This document shows, one piece after another, positions 45,017 through 54,482 of a stretch of 64,000 bases of DNA (positions within the stretch are counted from its first letter, which is position 1; every line of letters starts with the position of its first letter). Below the pieces are notes generated by a model that was given only the letters and a program-made list of their open reading frames with translations, was not told the origin of the DNA and made no database searches. The translations under genes were made by a program, and so were the position numbers. Source of the stretch: Solirubrobacteraceae bacterium (lineage in GTDB: Bacteria > Actinomycetota > Thermoleophilia > Solirubrobacterales > Solirubrobacteraceae); NCBI GenBank assembly GCA_025449845.1, contig JANWIP010000028.1, positions 62,001 through 126,000 of the forward strand, written 5' to 3'.

Positions 45017-46035
45017 CAGTGCGTTGCCACCACCAAGATCGCCGTCACCAGGGCGTTGAGCGTGGCCAGTGGCAGCAGCACCTTCCAGCCGAAGCTCATC
45101 AGCTGGTCGTAACGCAGCCGCGGCAGCGTCGCGCGTACCCAGATGAACAGGAACGTCACCAGGCTCATCTTGAACAGCACCACGAACGGGTCCACCCAGC
45201 CGGGGGGGTGGATGCCGAACGGCAGCAGCCAGCCGCCCAGGAAGACGGTCGTGACGATGCCGGAGACCACCAGCACGTTGAGGTACTCGGCGAAGTAATA
45301 GCTGGCGAAGCGTCCGCCGCCGTACTCGGTGTTGTAGCCGCCCACCAACTCGGCGTCGGCCTCCGTCAGATCGAACGGCGCGCGGTTGGTCTCCGCGAAG
45401 CTCGCCACCAAGAAAATCAGAAAGCCCACGAACTGGGGCACGATGAACCACATGCCTTCCTGTGCATGCACGATGCCCGTCAATGAGAGCGTCCCTGCCG
45501 TGAAGATCACTCCTACCAGCGCCAGTCCCTGGCTGACCTCATAAGAGATCAGCTGCGCCGCGCCTCGCATCGCGCCTAGGAAGGAGTACTTCGAGCCGGA
45601 GGCCCAGCCGCCGAGCATGATTCCGTAGAAGGCGATCGCGCCTAGTGCGAACAGGTACAGCGGGCCGATCGACACGTCGATTCCATACAGGCCCACGGGG
45701 GTGCCGAAGATGTCCTGCACGTCGCCGAAGGGGATGATCGCGAAGGCCGCCACCGCTGTCAGGATCGAGATCAGCGGCGCCAGCGCGAACAGGAAGCCGA
45801 CTGAGGTCGTTGGGCGGAACTGCTCCTTGGTCAGCAGCTTCAGGATGTCCGCCAGCGGCTGCAGCGCGCCGTAGGGGCCCACGCGGTTGGGGCCATAGCG
45901 TCCCTGCATGCGGCCCATGATCTTGCGCTCTGCCATCAGCACCACGGGCACCAGCTGTAGCGCCACGGCGAAGATCACGATCCCCTTGAGGATCTGTATC
46001 CACCACGGCTCGTAGTAGCCGACCAGGGCGATCAC
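45016..46035 (-). CDS. nuoH: NADH-quinone oxidoreductase subunit H
   Basis: 339 residues with eight helices. [37 protein letters not shown] is the NuoH signature loop near the quinone channel; [25 protein letters not shown] is the second conserved loop, with the Glu residues coupling quinone reduction to proton transfer. Overlaps nuoG by 4 bp. Confidence 0.98.
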   Translation of the reverse strand: MIALVGYYEPWWIQILKGIVIFAVALQLVPVVLMAERKIMGRMQGRYGPNRVGPYGALQPLADILKLLTKEQFRPTTSVGFLFALAPLISILTAVAAFAIIPFGDVQDIFGTPVGLYGIDVSIGPLYLFALGAIAFYGIMLGGWASGSKYSFLGAMRGAAQLISYEVSQGLALVGVIFTAGTLSLTGIVHAQEGMWFIVPQFVGFLIFLVASFAETNRAPFDLTEADAELVGGYNTEYGGGRFASYYFAEYLNVLVVSGIVTTVFLGGWLLPFGIHPPGWVDPFVVLFKMSLVTFLFIWVRATLPRLRYDQLMSFGWKVLLPLATLNALVTAILVVATH

Positions 46036-48089
46036 GAGGATGCCACTCCCGCTGCTGTCTCGCGCTGCGCCCAGCGGATGCCTTTGCCGCCGATCTCCTC
46101 AAGCGTCAGGCCTGCGTAGAAGGGCACTGCGTCAAACAGCTGCTGCGAGGCCGCCATGCCATTGCGCACTTCGAGGTCGAGACCGATGCGCTCTGCCAGC
46201 TCGGCGAGCACCTGCCACTCCGCGCGGGTCGAGCCGAGGCGGGCGACCGCTGGTCGCAGGCGCTGGATGCGCCCGTCGGGGTGCACGATCGTCCCCTCTT
46301 TCTCGGCGTACGCGCCGGCCGGCAGCACCACGTTGGCGTGCTCGCGGATGCCCTCCGTGAGGAACGTCGCGTGAGCTACGACGGTGCTGGCGCGCTCAAG
46401 CGCCTGCTCCCACAGTGGGCGCTGCTGCTCCCACGGCGAGTGGCTGCGTGACCACACCGGCAGGGAAGAGGAATCCTCCAGCGGGTCCACGCCGAGCAGA
46501 TATACGGCGCTCAGCTCTCCCTTGATTAGTGCATCGGCGATGCCCAGCGCATCGAGACCTTCGGCGGCGTTGCCGGTGTCTGCGGGGGCCCCGAGGCCGG
46601 GGCTGGCGTTCGGCAGCACGCCCGCCTCGCGCAGGCCGCGCCCGTTGCTCTGCGCCGGGATTTCCAGCAGGCCCGAGTTCTCCGCGCCCGCCAGCGAGAG
46701 TGTTGTGGCGAGGTCGAGCAGCGCGCGGGCGGCCTCTGCGCCCTTGGGGCCGGCGGTGAGGCGCTCGTGCCACAGCACCACGATCTCCTCGCCGGCCGCT
46801 TTCAGCGTCTTGACCAGCTCGCCGGCGGCCTGCTTGTTCAGCAGTTCCTCTGAGCTGGCGCGCACGAGCTTCATGCCATGGCGGCGCACGCCCTTGCGCA
46901 GGCGCAGATCGAGGATCGCCGCGTCCTCGATCGGCTCCGTGTCGAGCAGCAGCACCGCGTGCGCGAACTCCAGGTCGCTGACGTGCGCCTGCAGGCTGGG
47001 GTCGCCCAGCTCGCGCTGTAGCTCCAGCGGCAACGTGCCTGCCACGCGCGAGTCGATATGGGGTGAGTCAAGACCTTCGCGCATCAGGCGCGCGAGCAGG
47101 AAGCCCTCCTCGTTCGTGGCCTGCCCGCCGACCAGTGCGCCCGTGCGTGCACCTGCGCGTTTGAGACCAGCCGCGGCCTCTTCCAAGGCGCGCTCCCAGG
47201 AGACGGGGCGCAGCTCGCCGCCGTCGCGCAGCAGCGGCTCGCTCACGCGCTCATCGCCGCCGAGGCGCGGATAGGCGAAGCGGCCGCGATCGCACAGCCA
47301 GCCGTCGTCCACCTCGGGGTGCTGGCGCGCCAGTACCCGCATCACGCGCTCGTCGCGCACGGTGAGCGTCACGTTGCACTGCGCCGGGCACAGCGTGCAC
47401 ACCGAGCCTGAGTCCTCGATGTCCCACGGTCGCGCGCGGAAGCGGTAGGCGCGCGATGTCAACGCCCCCACTGGGCACAGCTCCACGATGTTGCCGCTGA
47501 AGGGGGCCACGTAGGGGTGGCCATCGAAGGTCGACACGTAGGAGTGCGCCCCGCGCTCCTGCAGCACCAGCTGGTAGTCCTCGCTGATCTCCTGCGAGAA
47601 GCGCACGCAGCGGTAGCAGAGGATGCAGCGCTCGCGGTCGATTGCGATTGTCGGCGAGAGCTCCAGCGGCTTGACGAAGTGGCGCTTGGGCTCGATGAAG
47701 CGCGAGGTGCCTTTGCCCCAGCCGAAGGTGATGTCCTGCAGGGGGCACTCTCCGCCCTTGTCGCATACGGGGCAGTCCAGCGGGTGGTTGATGAGTAGGA
47801 ACTCCACCACTGCGTTCTGCGCCTCTTTCACGCGCTCGCTCTGGGTGTGCACGACCATGCCGTCCTTCACCGGCGTCGAGCAGCCGGTCTGCAGCTTGGG
47901 GATGCCCTCAATTTCCACCAGGCACATGCGGCAGGCGCCCACGGGCTGGCCTAGCTTGGGCTCGTAACAGAAGACCGGGATCTCCACGTCGCCGTGCTTG
48001 GCGGCGTCCACCAGCATCGCGTTCTCCGGCGCCTGCACCTCCAGGCCGTCGATCGTGAAGGTGATCGTGCGCGCCTGCGGTCTAGGCAT
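46032..48089 (-). CDS. nuoG: NADH-quinone oxidoreductase subunit G
   Basis: 685 residues from ATG 48089 (MPRPQARTITFTIDGLEVQAPE); upstream frame is a shadow of nuoF. N-terminal 2Fe-2S ferredoxin domain (CYEPKLGQPVGACRMC), then HPLDCPVCDKGGECPLQ and CILCYRCVRFSQE cluster sites, and a molybdopterin-oxidoreductase-like body (~240-685). It holds most of the peripheral-arm Fe-S chain. Overlaps nuoF by 8 bp. Confidence 0.96.
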   Translation of the reverse strand: MPRPQARTITFTIDGLEVQAPENAMLVDAAKHGDVEIPVFCYEPKLGQPVGACRMCLVEIEGIPKLQTGCSTPVKDGMVVHTQSERVKEAQNAVVEFLLINHPLDCPVCDKGGECPLQDITFGWGKGTSRFIEPKRHFVKPLELSPTIAIDRERCILCYRCVRFSQEISEDYQLVLQERGAHSYVSTFDGHPYVAPFSGNIVELCPVGALTSRAYRFRARPWDIEDSGSVCTLCPAQCNVTLTVRDERVMRVLARQHPEVDDGWLCDRGRFAYPRLGGDERVSEPLLRDGGELRPVSWERALEEAAAGLKRAGARTGALVGGQATNEEGFLLARLMREGLDSPHIDSRVAGTLPLELQRELGDPSLQAHVSDLEFAHAVLLLDTEPIEDAAILDLRLRKGVRRHGMKLVRASSEELLNKQAAGELVKTLKAAGEEIVVLWHERLTAGPKGAEAARALLDLATTLSLAGAENSGLLEIPAQSNGRGLREAGVLPNASPGLGAPADTGNAAEGLDALGIADALIKGELSAVYLLGVDPLEDSSSLPVWSRSHSPWEQQRPLWEQALERASTVVAHATFLTEGIREHANVVLPAGAYAEKEGTIVHPDGRIQRLRPAVARLGSTRAEWQVLAELAERIGLDLEVRNGMAASQQLFDAVPFYAGLTLEEIGGKGIRWAQRETAAGVASS

Positions 48090-49410
48090 GAGCCGCCGCT
48101 CCCTCTGCGGACAGCGCGTCCGCGGCTGTAAGCGCGGCGTCGGCGACGCCGAGATCGGCGCGCGCGCGCGCCTGCGCGGCCTGCATGTGCGCTTCAAACT
48201 CCTCGCGGAACTTGACGATCATCGAGGAGATGGGCATCGCCATGGCGTCGCCGAGCACGCACAGGCAGTTGCCCATGATGTGCTCCTGCACGCTCGCCAT
48301 GATCTCCAGGTCCATCGGTGTGGCCTCGCCGCTGTCGATGCGCTCCAGCATCTTCACCGTCCAGTTGGTGCCCTCGCGACAGGGGGTGCACTTGCCGCAG
48401 GACTCATGGCGGTAGAACTTCGCCACCTTCAGCGCCACGTCAAGGATCGGCGTGCTGTCGTCGACCACGATGATCGCGCCTGAGCCGAGCATCGAGCGGA
48501 CCTCCGCCAGCGAGTTGAAGTCATAGGGCACGTCCAGCTCATCTGCCGTCAGTACGGGGGAGGAGGAGCCGCCTGGGAACCAGCACTTCACCTCGCGCCC
48601 TTCCGGGGGACCGCCGGCGAGGCCGTAGATGATCTCGCGGGAGGGGATGCCCAGCTCGATCTCATAGTTGCCGGGACGCTGCACGTGGCCGGAGACGCTC
48701 ACGAGCTTGGTTCCGGTCGATGTCTCCACGCCAAGCTTGGCGTACTGATCGCCGCCCATGCGCATGATCGTGGGCACCGTCGCCAGTGTCTCGACGTTGT
48801 TGATCAGCGTCGGTCCCTGGTAGAGGCCCTGGTTAGCCGGGAACGGTGGCTTCAGGCGCGGATTGCCGCGCTTGCCCTCCAGCGAATCGAGCAGCCCCGT
48901 CTCCTCTCCGCAGATGTAGGCGCCGGCGCCGCGGTGCACGACCAAAGAGAGCGAGTGGCCGGAGGCGAGGATGTTCTCGCCGACATAACCCTGCTCGCGC
49001 GCTTCGTGCAGCGCCGCGTCGAGCATGTCGGCCTGCAGCACGTACTCGCCGCGGATGTAGATGAAGGAGCGGTTGGCGCCGGCCGCGTAGGAAGCGATGA
49101 TCAAGCCCTCGATCAGCATATGAGGGGACTTCTGCATCAGTTCACGATCCTTGAAGGTGCCCGGCTCGGACTCATCCGCGTTGCACACCAGGTACTTGTC
49201 CATCGCGCCCTTAGGCAGGAAGGAGACCTTCTTGCCCATTGCGAATCCTGCCCCGCCGCGCCCGCGCAGGCCGGAGGCTTCCAGTTCGTTCAACACCGCC
49301 TCGGGCGGCATCGCCAGTGCCTTACGTAGCGACTCATAGCCGCCGCGGGCTTCGTACACCGGCAGGGTATTCAGGCCGGGCTCGTCGATGCGATCGAACA
49401 GCAGCTTCAT
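48082..49410 (-). CDS. nuoF: NADH-quinone oxidoreductase subunit F
   Basis: 442 residues. GLRGRGGAGFAMGKK and the CNADESEPGTFKDR segment form the NADH/FMN site; GAYICGEETGLLDSLEGKRGNPRLKPPFPA follows; CGKCTPCREG with a later Cys binds cluster N3. This is the NADH-oxidising subunit. Unusually for this operon it is separated from nuoE by 79 bp made of start-codon-bearing repeats. Confidence 0.97.
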   Translation of the reverse strand: MKLLFDRIDEPGLNTLPVYEARGGYESLRKALAMPPEAVLNELEASGLRGRGGAGFAMGKKVSFLPKGAMDKYLVCNADESEPGTFKDRELMQKSPHMLIEGLIIASYAAGANRSFIYIRGEYVLQADMLDAALHEAREQGYVGENILASGHSLSLVVHRGAGAYICGEETGLLDSLEGKRGNPRLKPPFPANQGLYQGPTLINNVETLATVPTIMRMGGDQYAKLGVETSTGTKLVSVSGHVQRPGNYEIELGIPSREIIYGLAGGPPEGREVKCWFPGGSSSPVLTADELDVPYDFNSLAEVRSMLGSGAIIVVDDSTPILDVALKVAKFYRHESCGKCTPCREGTNWTVKMLERIDSGEATPMDLEIMASVQEHIMGNCLCVLGDAMAMPISSMIVKFREEFEAHMQAAQARARADLGVADAALTAADALSAEGAAAHA

Positions 49411-49506
49411 GCGCTCGCCTCAGTCATGCGCTCGCCTCGATCATGCGTCGGCCTCCGTCATGCGTTGCCTCCGTCATGTGTTGCCTCAGTCATGCGCTCG
49501 CCTCGG
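49407..49506 (-). repeat. Tandem start-codon modules between nuoE and nuoF
   Basis: Six units of 16-17 bp, each reading GAGGcgagcgcATG-like on the minus strand, put ATG codons at 49493, 49477, 49461, 49444, 49427 and 49410 (the nuoF start). The nuoE TGA (49492-49490) overlaps the first ATG. From there an 11-residue ORF ends at a TGA overlapping ATG 49461; three 6-residue ORFs then each end at a TGA overlapping the next ATG, the last one nuoF itself. Confidence 0.85.
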
Positions 49507-50122
49507 CATCGGCACAGGGCCGTCGCGCCAGCTGCTTCTCGGGCAGCACTTCGCGTCCTGCGCGCACGTCATCGAGCAGCCGCGGCACATCCTCGATGCT
49601 CAGCGGCCCCACGTAGGCGCCATCGACCGAGGCCATCGGCGCGATGTCGCAGGCGCCCAGGCACTCGAAGGCACGCACGTTGAACTCAGGATCATCGCCA
49701 GCAGCCGTGCGCACCGCTCCGTAGAGCTCATCAGCGCCGCGCAGCGAGCAGGAGATGTTGGTGCACACATACACGCTGTGCTTGCCCACGGGGCTCGTCT
49801 CGAGCATGTCGTAGAAGCTCGCCACCGACACCAGATAGGCGGGAGTCAGGCGCATCACGCAGGCCACCTGCTCGATCGCCTCCGGCGAGCACCAGCCGTG
49901 CACGCGCTGGGCGGCCTCAAGTGCGGGCAGCGTTGCCGAGCGACTGTCGGGGTAGAGCGCCATGTGCCCTTCGATTTCCTCACGCAGCGTCGCCGGGACC
50001 TCGGTCGTGGCCGGGTCCGGGACCGGCGAGGGCTCCTTGGTCAGATCGGCCGCTTCATCCCAGCCGGGGGGGACCCTGGAGCCGTGGGCGTAGCGGGGGA
50101 TGGGGCGACGCAAGGCGCTCAT
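49490..50122 (-). CDS. nuoE: NADH-quinone oxidoreductase subunit E
   Basis: 210 residues. Thioredoxin-like 2Fe-2S subunit: CTNISC and CLGACDIAP supply the four Cys of cluster N1a. The helical N-terminal part has LYPDSRSATLPALEAAQRVHGW. The first ~45 residues and the last ~20 extend beyond the core. It overlaps nuoD by 4 bp; its last codons (EASA-stop) are themselves one unit of the downstream repeat. Confidence 0.95.
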   Translation of the reverse strand: MSALRRPIPRYAHGSRVPPGWDEAADLTKEPSPVPDPATTEVPATLREEIEGHMALYPDSRSATLPALEAAQRVHGWCSPEAIEQVACVMRLTPAYLVSVASFYDMLETSPVGKHSVYVCTNISCSLRGADELYGAVRTAAGDDPEFNVRAFECLGACDIAPMASVDGAYVGPLSIEDVPRLLDDVRAGREVLPEKQLARRPCADAEASA

Positions 50123-51381
50123 CGGTCGATGCCTCCCAGGATCGGGTCGAGCATCGCGAGCGTCGCGATCAGATCGGCGATGTAGGAACCCTCGGCCATG
50201 CGTGAGAAGGACTGGAGGTTCACGAAGGAGGGATCGCGCATGTGCACGCGCGCGGGCTTGGAGGAGCCGTCGGAGCGCACAAAGCAGCCGAGCTCCCCGC
50301 GCGGGCTCTCGATCGGGTGGTAGACCTCGCCGGGCGGCACGCGGAAGCCCTCGGTGACGAGCTTGAAGTGGTGGATCAGCGCCTCCATTGACGTCGCCAG
50401 CTCGTGGCGCGGCGGCAGTGCGACCTTGCGGTCCTCGGTGATGTACGGCCCCTCGGGCAGCCCTTCAAGCGCCTGGTCGATGATCTTCACCGACTCGTAG
50501 ATTTCCGCCAGGCGCACGGCGAAGCGGTCGTAGTTATCGCCTACCGTGCCTACCGGGATCTTGAAGTCGAAGTCGCCGTAGGAGCAGTAGGGGGCGGCCT
50601 TGCGCAGATCCCAGGGGTTGCCTGCCGCGCGCAGCAGCGGGCCGGTGACGCCGAAGGACAAAAGGGTCTCTGCATCGAGCGGGCAGGTGCCGCGCAGGCG
50701 CTGCAGCACGATCTCGTTCTTGTTCAGCAGATCGCCGTACTGATCGGCGCGTGTGGGCATGATCTTGGTGAACTTGCGCAGCTTCTCGGTGAAGCCTTTG
50801 GGGATGTCCTCGATCACGCCGCCCACCTGGAAGTAGCGCGTGTGCATGCGCTGCCCCGAGGACATCTCGAACAGGTCGAGGATCGCCTCGCGCTCGCGGA
50901 AGCAGTACCAGAACATCGAGATCGCGCCGAGGTCCAGCGCGCTCGTGCCGAGCCACACCAGATGGCTCATGATGCGGTTCAGCTCCATGTGGATCACGCG
51001 CAGGTACTGGGCGCGCGGGGGCACCTGCACCTCCAGCAGCGTCTCGACCGCGCCGCAGAAGGCCATCGCGTTGAAGTAGTAGGCGAGGTAGTCCATCCGC
51101 TCCACCACCGGGATGACCTTCCAGTAGGACTTGTCCTCGGCGGTCTTTTCGATGCCCGTGTGCACGTAGCCGATCACCGGCTTGATGTCGCGCACCACCT
51201 CGCCCTGCAGCGTCACCAGCAGACGCAGCACGCCGTGCGTCGCCGGGTGGTGCGGGCCCATGTTCAGCGTCAGCAGCTCCTGACTGCTCTCCTCCTCGTC
51301 CACGGGCGCGATCAGCGGCTCATCCAGGGGCTCAAGCGTGATGCTCTGCTCGCGCTTGCGGTACTCCGAGAGCTCGCTCAC
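50119..51381 (-). CDS. nuoD: NADH-quinone oxidoreductase subunit D
   Basis: 420 residues from GTG 51381 overlapping the nuoC stop (GTGA). NMGPHHPATHGVLRLL near the N-terminus carries the quinone-site His; the C-terminal PSFVNLQSFSRMAEGSYIADLIATLAMLDPILGGIDR is the NuoD end. It forms the quinone pocket with NuoB and NuoH. Confidence 0.97.
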   Translation of the reverse strand: MSELSEYRKREQSITLEPLDEPLIAPVDEEESSQELLTLNMGPHHPATHGVLRLLVTLQGEVVRDIKPVIGYVHTGIEKTAEDKSYWKVIPVVERMDYLAYYFNAMAFCGAVETLLEVQVPPRAQYLRVIHMELNRIMSHLVWLGTSALDLGAISMFWYCFREREAILDLFEMSSGQRMHTRYFQVGGVIEDIPKGFTEKLRKFTKIMPTRADQYGDLLNKNEIVLQRLRGTCPLDAETLLSFGVTGPLLRAAGNPWDLRKAAPYCSYGDFDFKIPVGTVGDNYDRFAVRLAEIYESVKIIDQALEGLPEGPYITEDRKVALPPRHELATSMEALIHHFKLVTEGFRVPPGEVYHPIESPRGELGCFVRSDGSSKPARVHMRDPSFVNLQSFSRMAEGSYIADLIATLAMLDPILGGIDR

Positions 51382-51896
51382 CGTCGCGCTCCTATGCGGT
51401 CCGACTCGTTGTGCGTGAAGAGCACGGGTTCGCCACCGATCGGGAAGTCGCGGCGCTGGGGGTGGCCCTCGTAGTCCTCGGGCATCAGGATGCGGCGCAG
51501 GTCGGGGTGGCCTTTGAAGACCACACCGAACATGTCGTATACCTCGCGCTCCTGATGGTTGGCCGTCGGCCACGCGTCGGTCACCGAATCCACCTCGGGC
51601 ACGTCGCTCGGCACGCGCAGCTTGACCGTGATGCGGTCGACGCGCTCCATGTCGAGCAGCTCGTAGTGCACGCCCAGGCGTGGCTCGTGCGGGTAGTAGT
51701 CGACGCCGTGCAGGCTCGACATGAACGCGTAGCCCTTGCCGCGCAGCTGCTCCAGCACGGGGAGGATCAGCGTGGGATCGATCGTCAGCGTGGCGCGTTC
51801 GCGGAAGAACAGCGTCTCAAGCACCACACCCTCGCCCAGACCTTCGGCCTCGCGTAGCTCCTGTGCGATCAGCTCCAACCCGGTGGCATCAGGCAC
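51378..51896 (-). CDS. nuoC: NADH-quinone oxidoreductase subunit C
   Basis: 172 residues. The NuoC signature is W[15 protein letters not shown]: [38 protein letters not shown]. It is a separate gene here, not fused to nuoD. Overlaps nuoB by 8 bp. Confidence 0.97.
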   Translation of the reverse strand: MPDATGLELIAQELREAEGLGEGVVLETLFFRERATLTIDPTLILPVLEQLRGKGYAFMSSLHGVDYYPHEPRLGVHYELLDMERVDRITVKLRVPSDVPEVDSVTDAWPTANHQEREVYDMFGVVFKGHPDLRRILMPEDYEGHPQRRDFPIGGEPVLFTHNESDRIGARR

Positions 51897-52557
51897 CGGG
51901 AAGGACCTCCTCGGTTCCGATTGCCTCGTAGCGCTCGCGCCAACCCATCTCGGGGTCGTCCTGCACCATCTTGCGCAGCTTCAGCACGCCGTGCATCAGT
52001 GCCTCCGGGCGCGGTGGGCAGCCCGGGACGTGCACGTCGATCGGCATGAACTTATCCGAAGGCACCAGCGCGTAGTTGTTGAAGACGCCCATCGATGAGC
52101 AGCACGCGCCCATCGAGATCGCCCACTTCGGCTCGAGCATCTGGTCGTAGATGCGGCGCACTACCGGCGCCATCTTGATCGACACGCGCCCGGAGAGAAT
52201 CAGCAGATCGGCCTGGCGCGGGGAGGCGCGGAACGCCTCGAAGCCGAAGCGCGCCACGTCCACGCGCGCGGCCACGATCGACATCATCTCGATCGCGCAG
52301 CAGGCCAGGCCGAAGGTGGCGGGGAAGAAGGAGTTGGATCTCGCCCAGGCCGTCGCCTTCTCGAGCGTCGTCGTCAGCACGCGTTCCTCGACGTAGCGTT
52401 CGAAGTCCGTTCCCTCAAGGTGCGCCGCGGCGTTGGGGCCTTCCACCTCGGCGCCGCGCAGCAGCTGGCGCGAGTTGAGTCGGCGCACGCGCAGGGCATC
52501 GCCGTCGATATGCGGCCCGCCGCCGGCGGGATCGATCGGTTCGCGCTTTATCTCCAC
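51889..52557 (-). CDS. nuoB: NADH-quinone oxidoreductase subunit B
   Basis: 222 residues, with an N-terminal extension of about 50. Cluster N2 ligands are [11 protein letters not shown], the [10 protein letters not shown] Cys and [11 protein letters not shown]2 passes electrons to quinone. Overlaps nuoA by 10 bp. Confidence 0.97.
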   Translation of the reverse strand: MEIKREPIDPAGGGPHIDGDALRVRRLNSRQLLRGAEVEGPNAAAHLEGTDFERYVEERVLTTTLEKATAWARSNSFFPATFGLACCAIEMMSIVAARVDVARFGFEAFRASPRQADLLILSGRVSIKMAPVVRRIYDQMLEPKWAISMGACCSSMGVFNNYALVPSDKFMPIDVHVPGCPPRPEALMHGVLKLRKMVQDDPEMGWRERYEAIGTEEVLPGA

Positions 52558-52904
52558 TCCAGCGCTCCTCGTCGCCAGACATAGACAAAGGCCACGACCA
52601 GCAGCACGATGAAAGTGATCGTCTCGGCCAGCGCATAGCCGCCGTAGGCGCGCAGCTCCACCGCGATTGGGTACAGGAAGACGACCTCGATGTCAAACAG
52701 GATGAACAGCATCGCGATTAGGTAGAAGCTGATGCCGAAGCGCAGCCCGCGCTTGACCTCTGAGGGGAGCCCGCACTCGTATGGGTCCTGCTTGTGCGGA
52801 ATCGCACGGCGTGGGCCGATCACGGAGTTCAGTACGGCGAAAGCTCCGCCTACGGCTCCGCCCAGCACGAGGAAAACGATCGCCGGGAGGTAGGAGCGCA
52901 GCAC
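52548..52904 (-). CDS. nuoA: NADH-quinone oxidoreductase subunit A
   Basis: 118 residues from GTG 52904, three membrane helices. [11 protein letters not shown] is the NuoA loop motif (Cys near the quinone channel) and [13 protein letters not shown] the second-helix signature. First gene of the operon. No ribosome-binding site precedes the GTG, and a TATAAC -10-like box ends 7 bp upstream, so the mRNA may be leaderless. Confidence 0.96.
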   Translation of the reverse strand: MLRSYLPAIVFLVLGGAVGGAFAVLNSVIGPRRAIPHKQDPYECGLPSEVKRGLRFGISFYLIAMLFILFDIEVVFLYPIAVELRAYGGYALAETITFIVLLVVAFVYVWRRGALEWR

Positions 52905-52911
52905 TGGCGCT

Positions 52912-52917
52912 GTTATA
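52912..52917 (-). promoter_or_regulatory. Probable nuo operon -10 element
   Basis: On the minus strand TATAAC is followed by agcgcca and then the GTG of nuoA. The distance fits transcription starting at or next to the start codon. No good -35 box is visible; TGTAAC lies 19 bp further upstream. Confidence 0.45.
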
Positions 52918-53027
52918 TCACCGCTTGTGGCAGACTGTTACATAGTGACGAATGGTGCTAGAGGGTGGCGCAGCCGGCTGCAAGGCCGGCGAGCCGGGCC
53001 CCTCGATTTCCCAGCCATTCGGGGCGG

Positions 53028-53480
53028 GTGAATGAGGCCGTCGTCGCGGGGGCGCTGGCGCTCGCGGCACTCAACGCGATCCCCGGCGGACTGGGGGCCT
53101 GGCGCTGGTATCGCGACGAGCCGAGCCGGGCCTTCTGGGTGCTGCTGCGGGTTGCGCAGGTTGGTGCGCTCCTGTTTGCGCTGGCCGTCGGACTGCTGGC
53201 CGCGGCCGGCAAGAATCCAACCGACAACCTCTTCTATTTATATTCTTTGCTGCCGCTCGCGGTCAGCTTCGTCGCCGAGCAGCTGCGCGTTGCCTCGGCG
53301 CAGACGATCCTCGACCAGCGCGGCCTTGAGGATGCGCAGGCCGTCGGGTGGTTGGCTGAGGACGAGCAGCACGCCGTCGTTGCCGACATCGTCCGGCGCG
53401 AGCTGGGCGTCATGACGCTCTCGGCGCTCGTCGTCGTCTTCCTGGCGCTGCGCGCGGCCAGCACCGCGCACGGCTTTTAG
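53028..53480 (+). CDS. Hypothetical membrane protein
   Basis: 150 residues from GTG 53028 (VNEAVVAGALALAALNAIPGGLGAW), chosen because a membrane helix starts at once and GGGGCGG precedes it; GTG 52965 would add a low-complexity stretch. Four hydrophobic segments (about 3-22, 35-60, 68-85, 128-145). No motif recognised. Divergent from nuoA. Confidence 0.65.
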   Translation: MNEAVVAGALALAALNAIPGGLGAWRWYRDEPSRAFWVLLRVAQVGALLFALAVGLLAAAGKNPTDNLFYLYSLLPLAVSFVAEQLRVASAQTILDQRGLEDAQAVGWLAEDEQHAVVADIVRRELGVMTLSALVVVFLALRAASTAHGF

Positions 53481-53992
53481 TTAGGGAAGTTGGCCTCTGC
53501 CGGTACCTCGTCACCCAAGGTGCCGTAGCGGCCTTGGTACCAAACCAGCGGCTGGCCTTTGGGCCTGTAGTGCATGTCGACCACGGTGCCGACGCAGATC
53601 GTGTGGTCTCCCCCCGCGTGCGTCTCGCGCAGCTCGCATACCAGCCATGCCAGGGCCTCCTCAAGCACGGGCGCGCCCTCGTGCAGGCGCCACGGCACGC
53701 CTTGGAACTTCTCTCGCTCGGGCGCTTTGGAGGCGAACACGCCCGACAGCGCGTGCTGCTCGTGGCGCAGGATGTTGACGGCGAAGCGCTCGGACTGCTT
53801 GACCATGGGCAGCGTGCGGGCCGAGCGCTCAAAGCACACCAGCAGCAGCAGCGGGTCTAGCGACAGCGAGCACAGCGCGTTGGCGGTCATGCCCGCGGGG
53901 CCTTCCGTGCCGTGGGCCGTGACGACCGCCACGCCGGTGGCGAAGTGTCCGATCGTCTCGCGATAGCGCTGCACGTCCACGGCCGCGGTCAT
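53477..53992 (-). CDS. Flavin reductase (NAD(P)H:flavin oxidoreductase-like)
   Basis: 171 residues from ATG 53992 (MTAAVDVQRYRETIGHFATGVAVVTA); a start 15 bp upstream is possible. GPAGMTANALCSLSLDPLLLLVCFERSARTLPMVKQSERFAVNIL is the FMN-binding split-barrel of flavin reductase-like proteins, and AGGDHTICVGTVVDM follows. It would supply reduced flavin to a monooxygenase or act alone; no partner is nearby. Its stop overlaps the convergent membrane protein stop. Confidence 0.88.
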   Translation of the reverse strand: MTAAVDVQRYRETIGHFATGVAVVTAHGTEGPAGMTANALCSLSLDPLLLLVCFERSARTLPMVKQSERFAVNILRHEQHALSGVFASKAPEREKFQGVPWRLHEGAPVLEEALAWLVCELRETHAGGDHTICVGTVVDMHYRPKGQPLVWYQGRYGTLGDEVPAEANFPN

Positions 53993-54018
53993 AGCACAGC
54001 CTTGCATGAGCCGCGACC

Positions 54019-54026
54019 TATATATT
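54019..54026 (+). promoter_or_regulatory. -10-like box upstream of cytochrome c gene
   Basis: TATATATT lies about 9 bp before ATG 54036 in the 43-bp divergent region between the flavin reductase and cytochrome genes, so this transcript may also be leaderless. No -35 box is clear. Confidence 0.35.
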
Positions 54027-54035
54027 CCGCCGCGC

Positions 54036-54446
54036 ATGACGCCTCGCCCCAAGATCTTCGCTGCGCTCGCTCTGCTGCTGTGCTCAATCGCCGTTGCCGG
54101 CGCCTGCGGCTCGCAGGGCGTGCAGGTCTCAAAGACCGACCCCTACTACCGCGGGGCGGTGCTGTTCCGCGATCACTGCTCGGGCTGCCACACGCTCTCA
54201 AGCGTCGGTGCGCAGGGTTCGGCGACCAGCATCAAGGACCGCCTGCGCACCAACGGGCCTAACTTCAATGTGCGCAAGGAGAATGAAGAACAGGTGCTCT
54301 ATGCGATCCGTAATGGGGGTTTTTCTGGCGCGATCATGCCCGAGAACATCGTCGTCGGTGACGACGCCAAGGCGATCGCTGCGTTCCTCGCCAAGTACTC
54401 GGGCGTGAAGTCCGAAAAGGTGCCCACCGTCGAAACCACGCAGTAG
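54036..54446 (+). CDS. Small c-type cytochrome, probable lipoprotein
   Basis: 136 residues from ATG 54036. A signal segment (8-23) is followed by Cys24 (VAGAC), a possible lipidation site. The haem motif is Cys48-Ser-Gly-Cys51-His52 and the likely Met ligand is in GAIMPENI. The fold resembles cytochrome c6/cbb3-type monohaem domains. It would carry electrons outside the membrane; its partner oxidase is not in the window. Confidence 0.88.
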   Translation: MTPRPKIFAALALLLCSIAVAGACGSQGVQVSKTDPYYRGAVLFRDHCSGCHTLSSVGAQGSATSIKDRLRTNGPNFNVRKENEEQVLYAIRNGGFSGAIMPENIVVGDDAKAIAAFLAKYSGVKSEKVPTVETTQ

Positions 54447-54471
54447 GCACCCGGCCGCCCGCCTGGGTGCC
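54446..54471 (+). terminator. Hairpin after cytochrome c gene
   Basis: GGCACCC (54446-54452) pairs with GGGTGCC (54465-54471) over a 12-nt GC-rich loop, starting at the last base of the stop codon. No T-run. Confidence 0.45.
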
Positions 54472-54482
54472 AGGATGTAGCC

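Noticed and set aside
49388-50185. 265-codon plus-strand open frame opposite nuoE/nuoF
   Set aside because: Shadow frame; nuoE and nuoF are clear on the minus strand.
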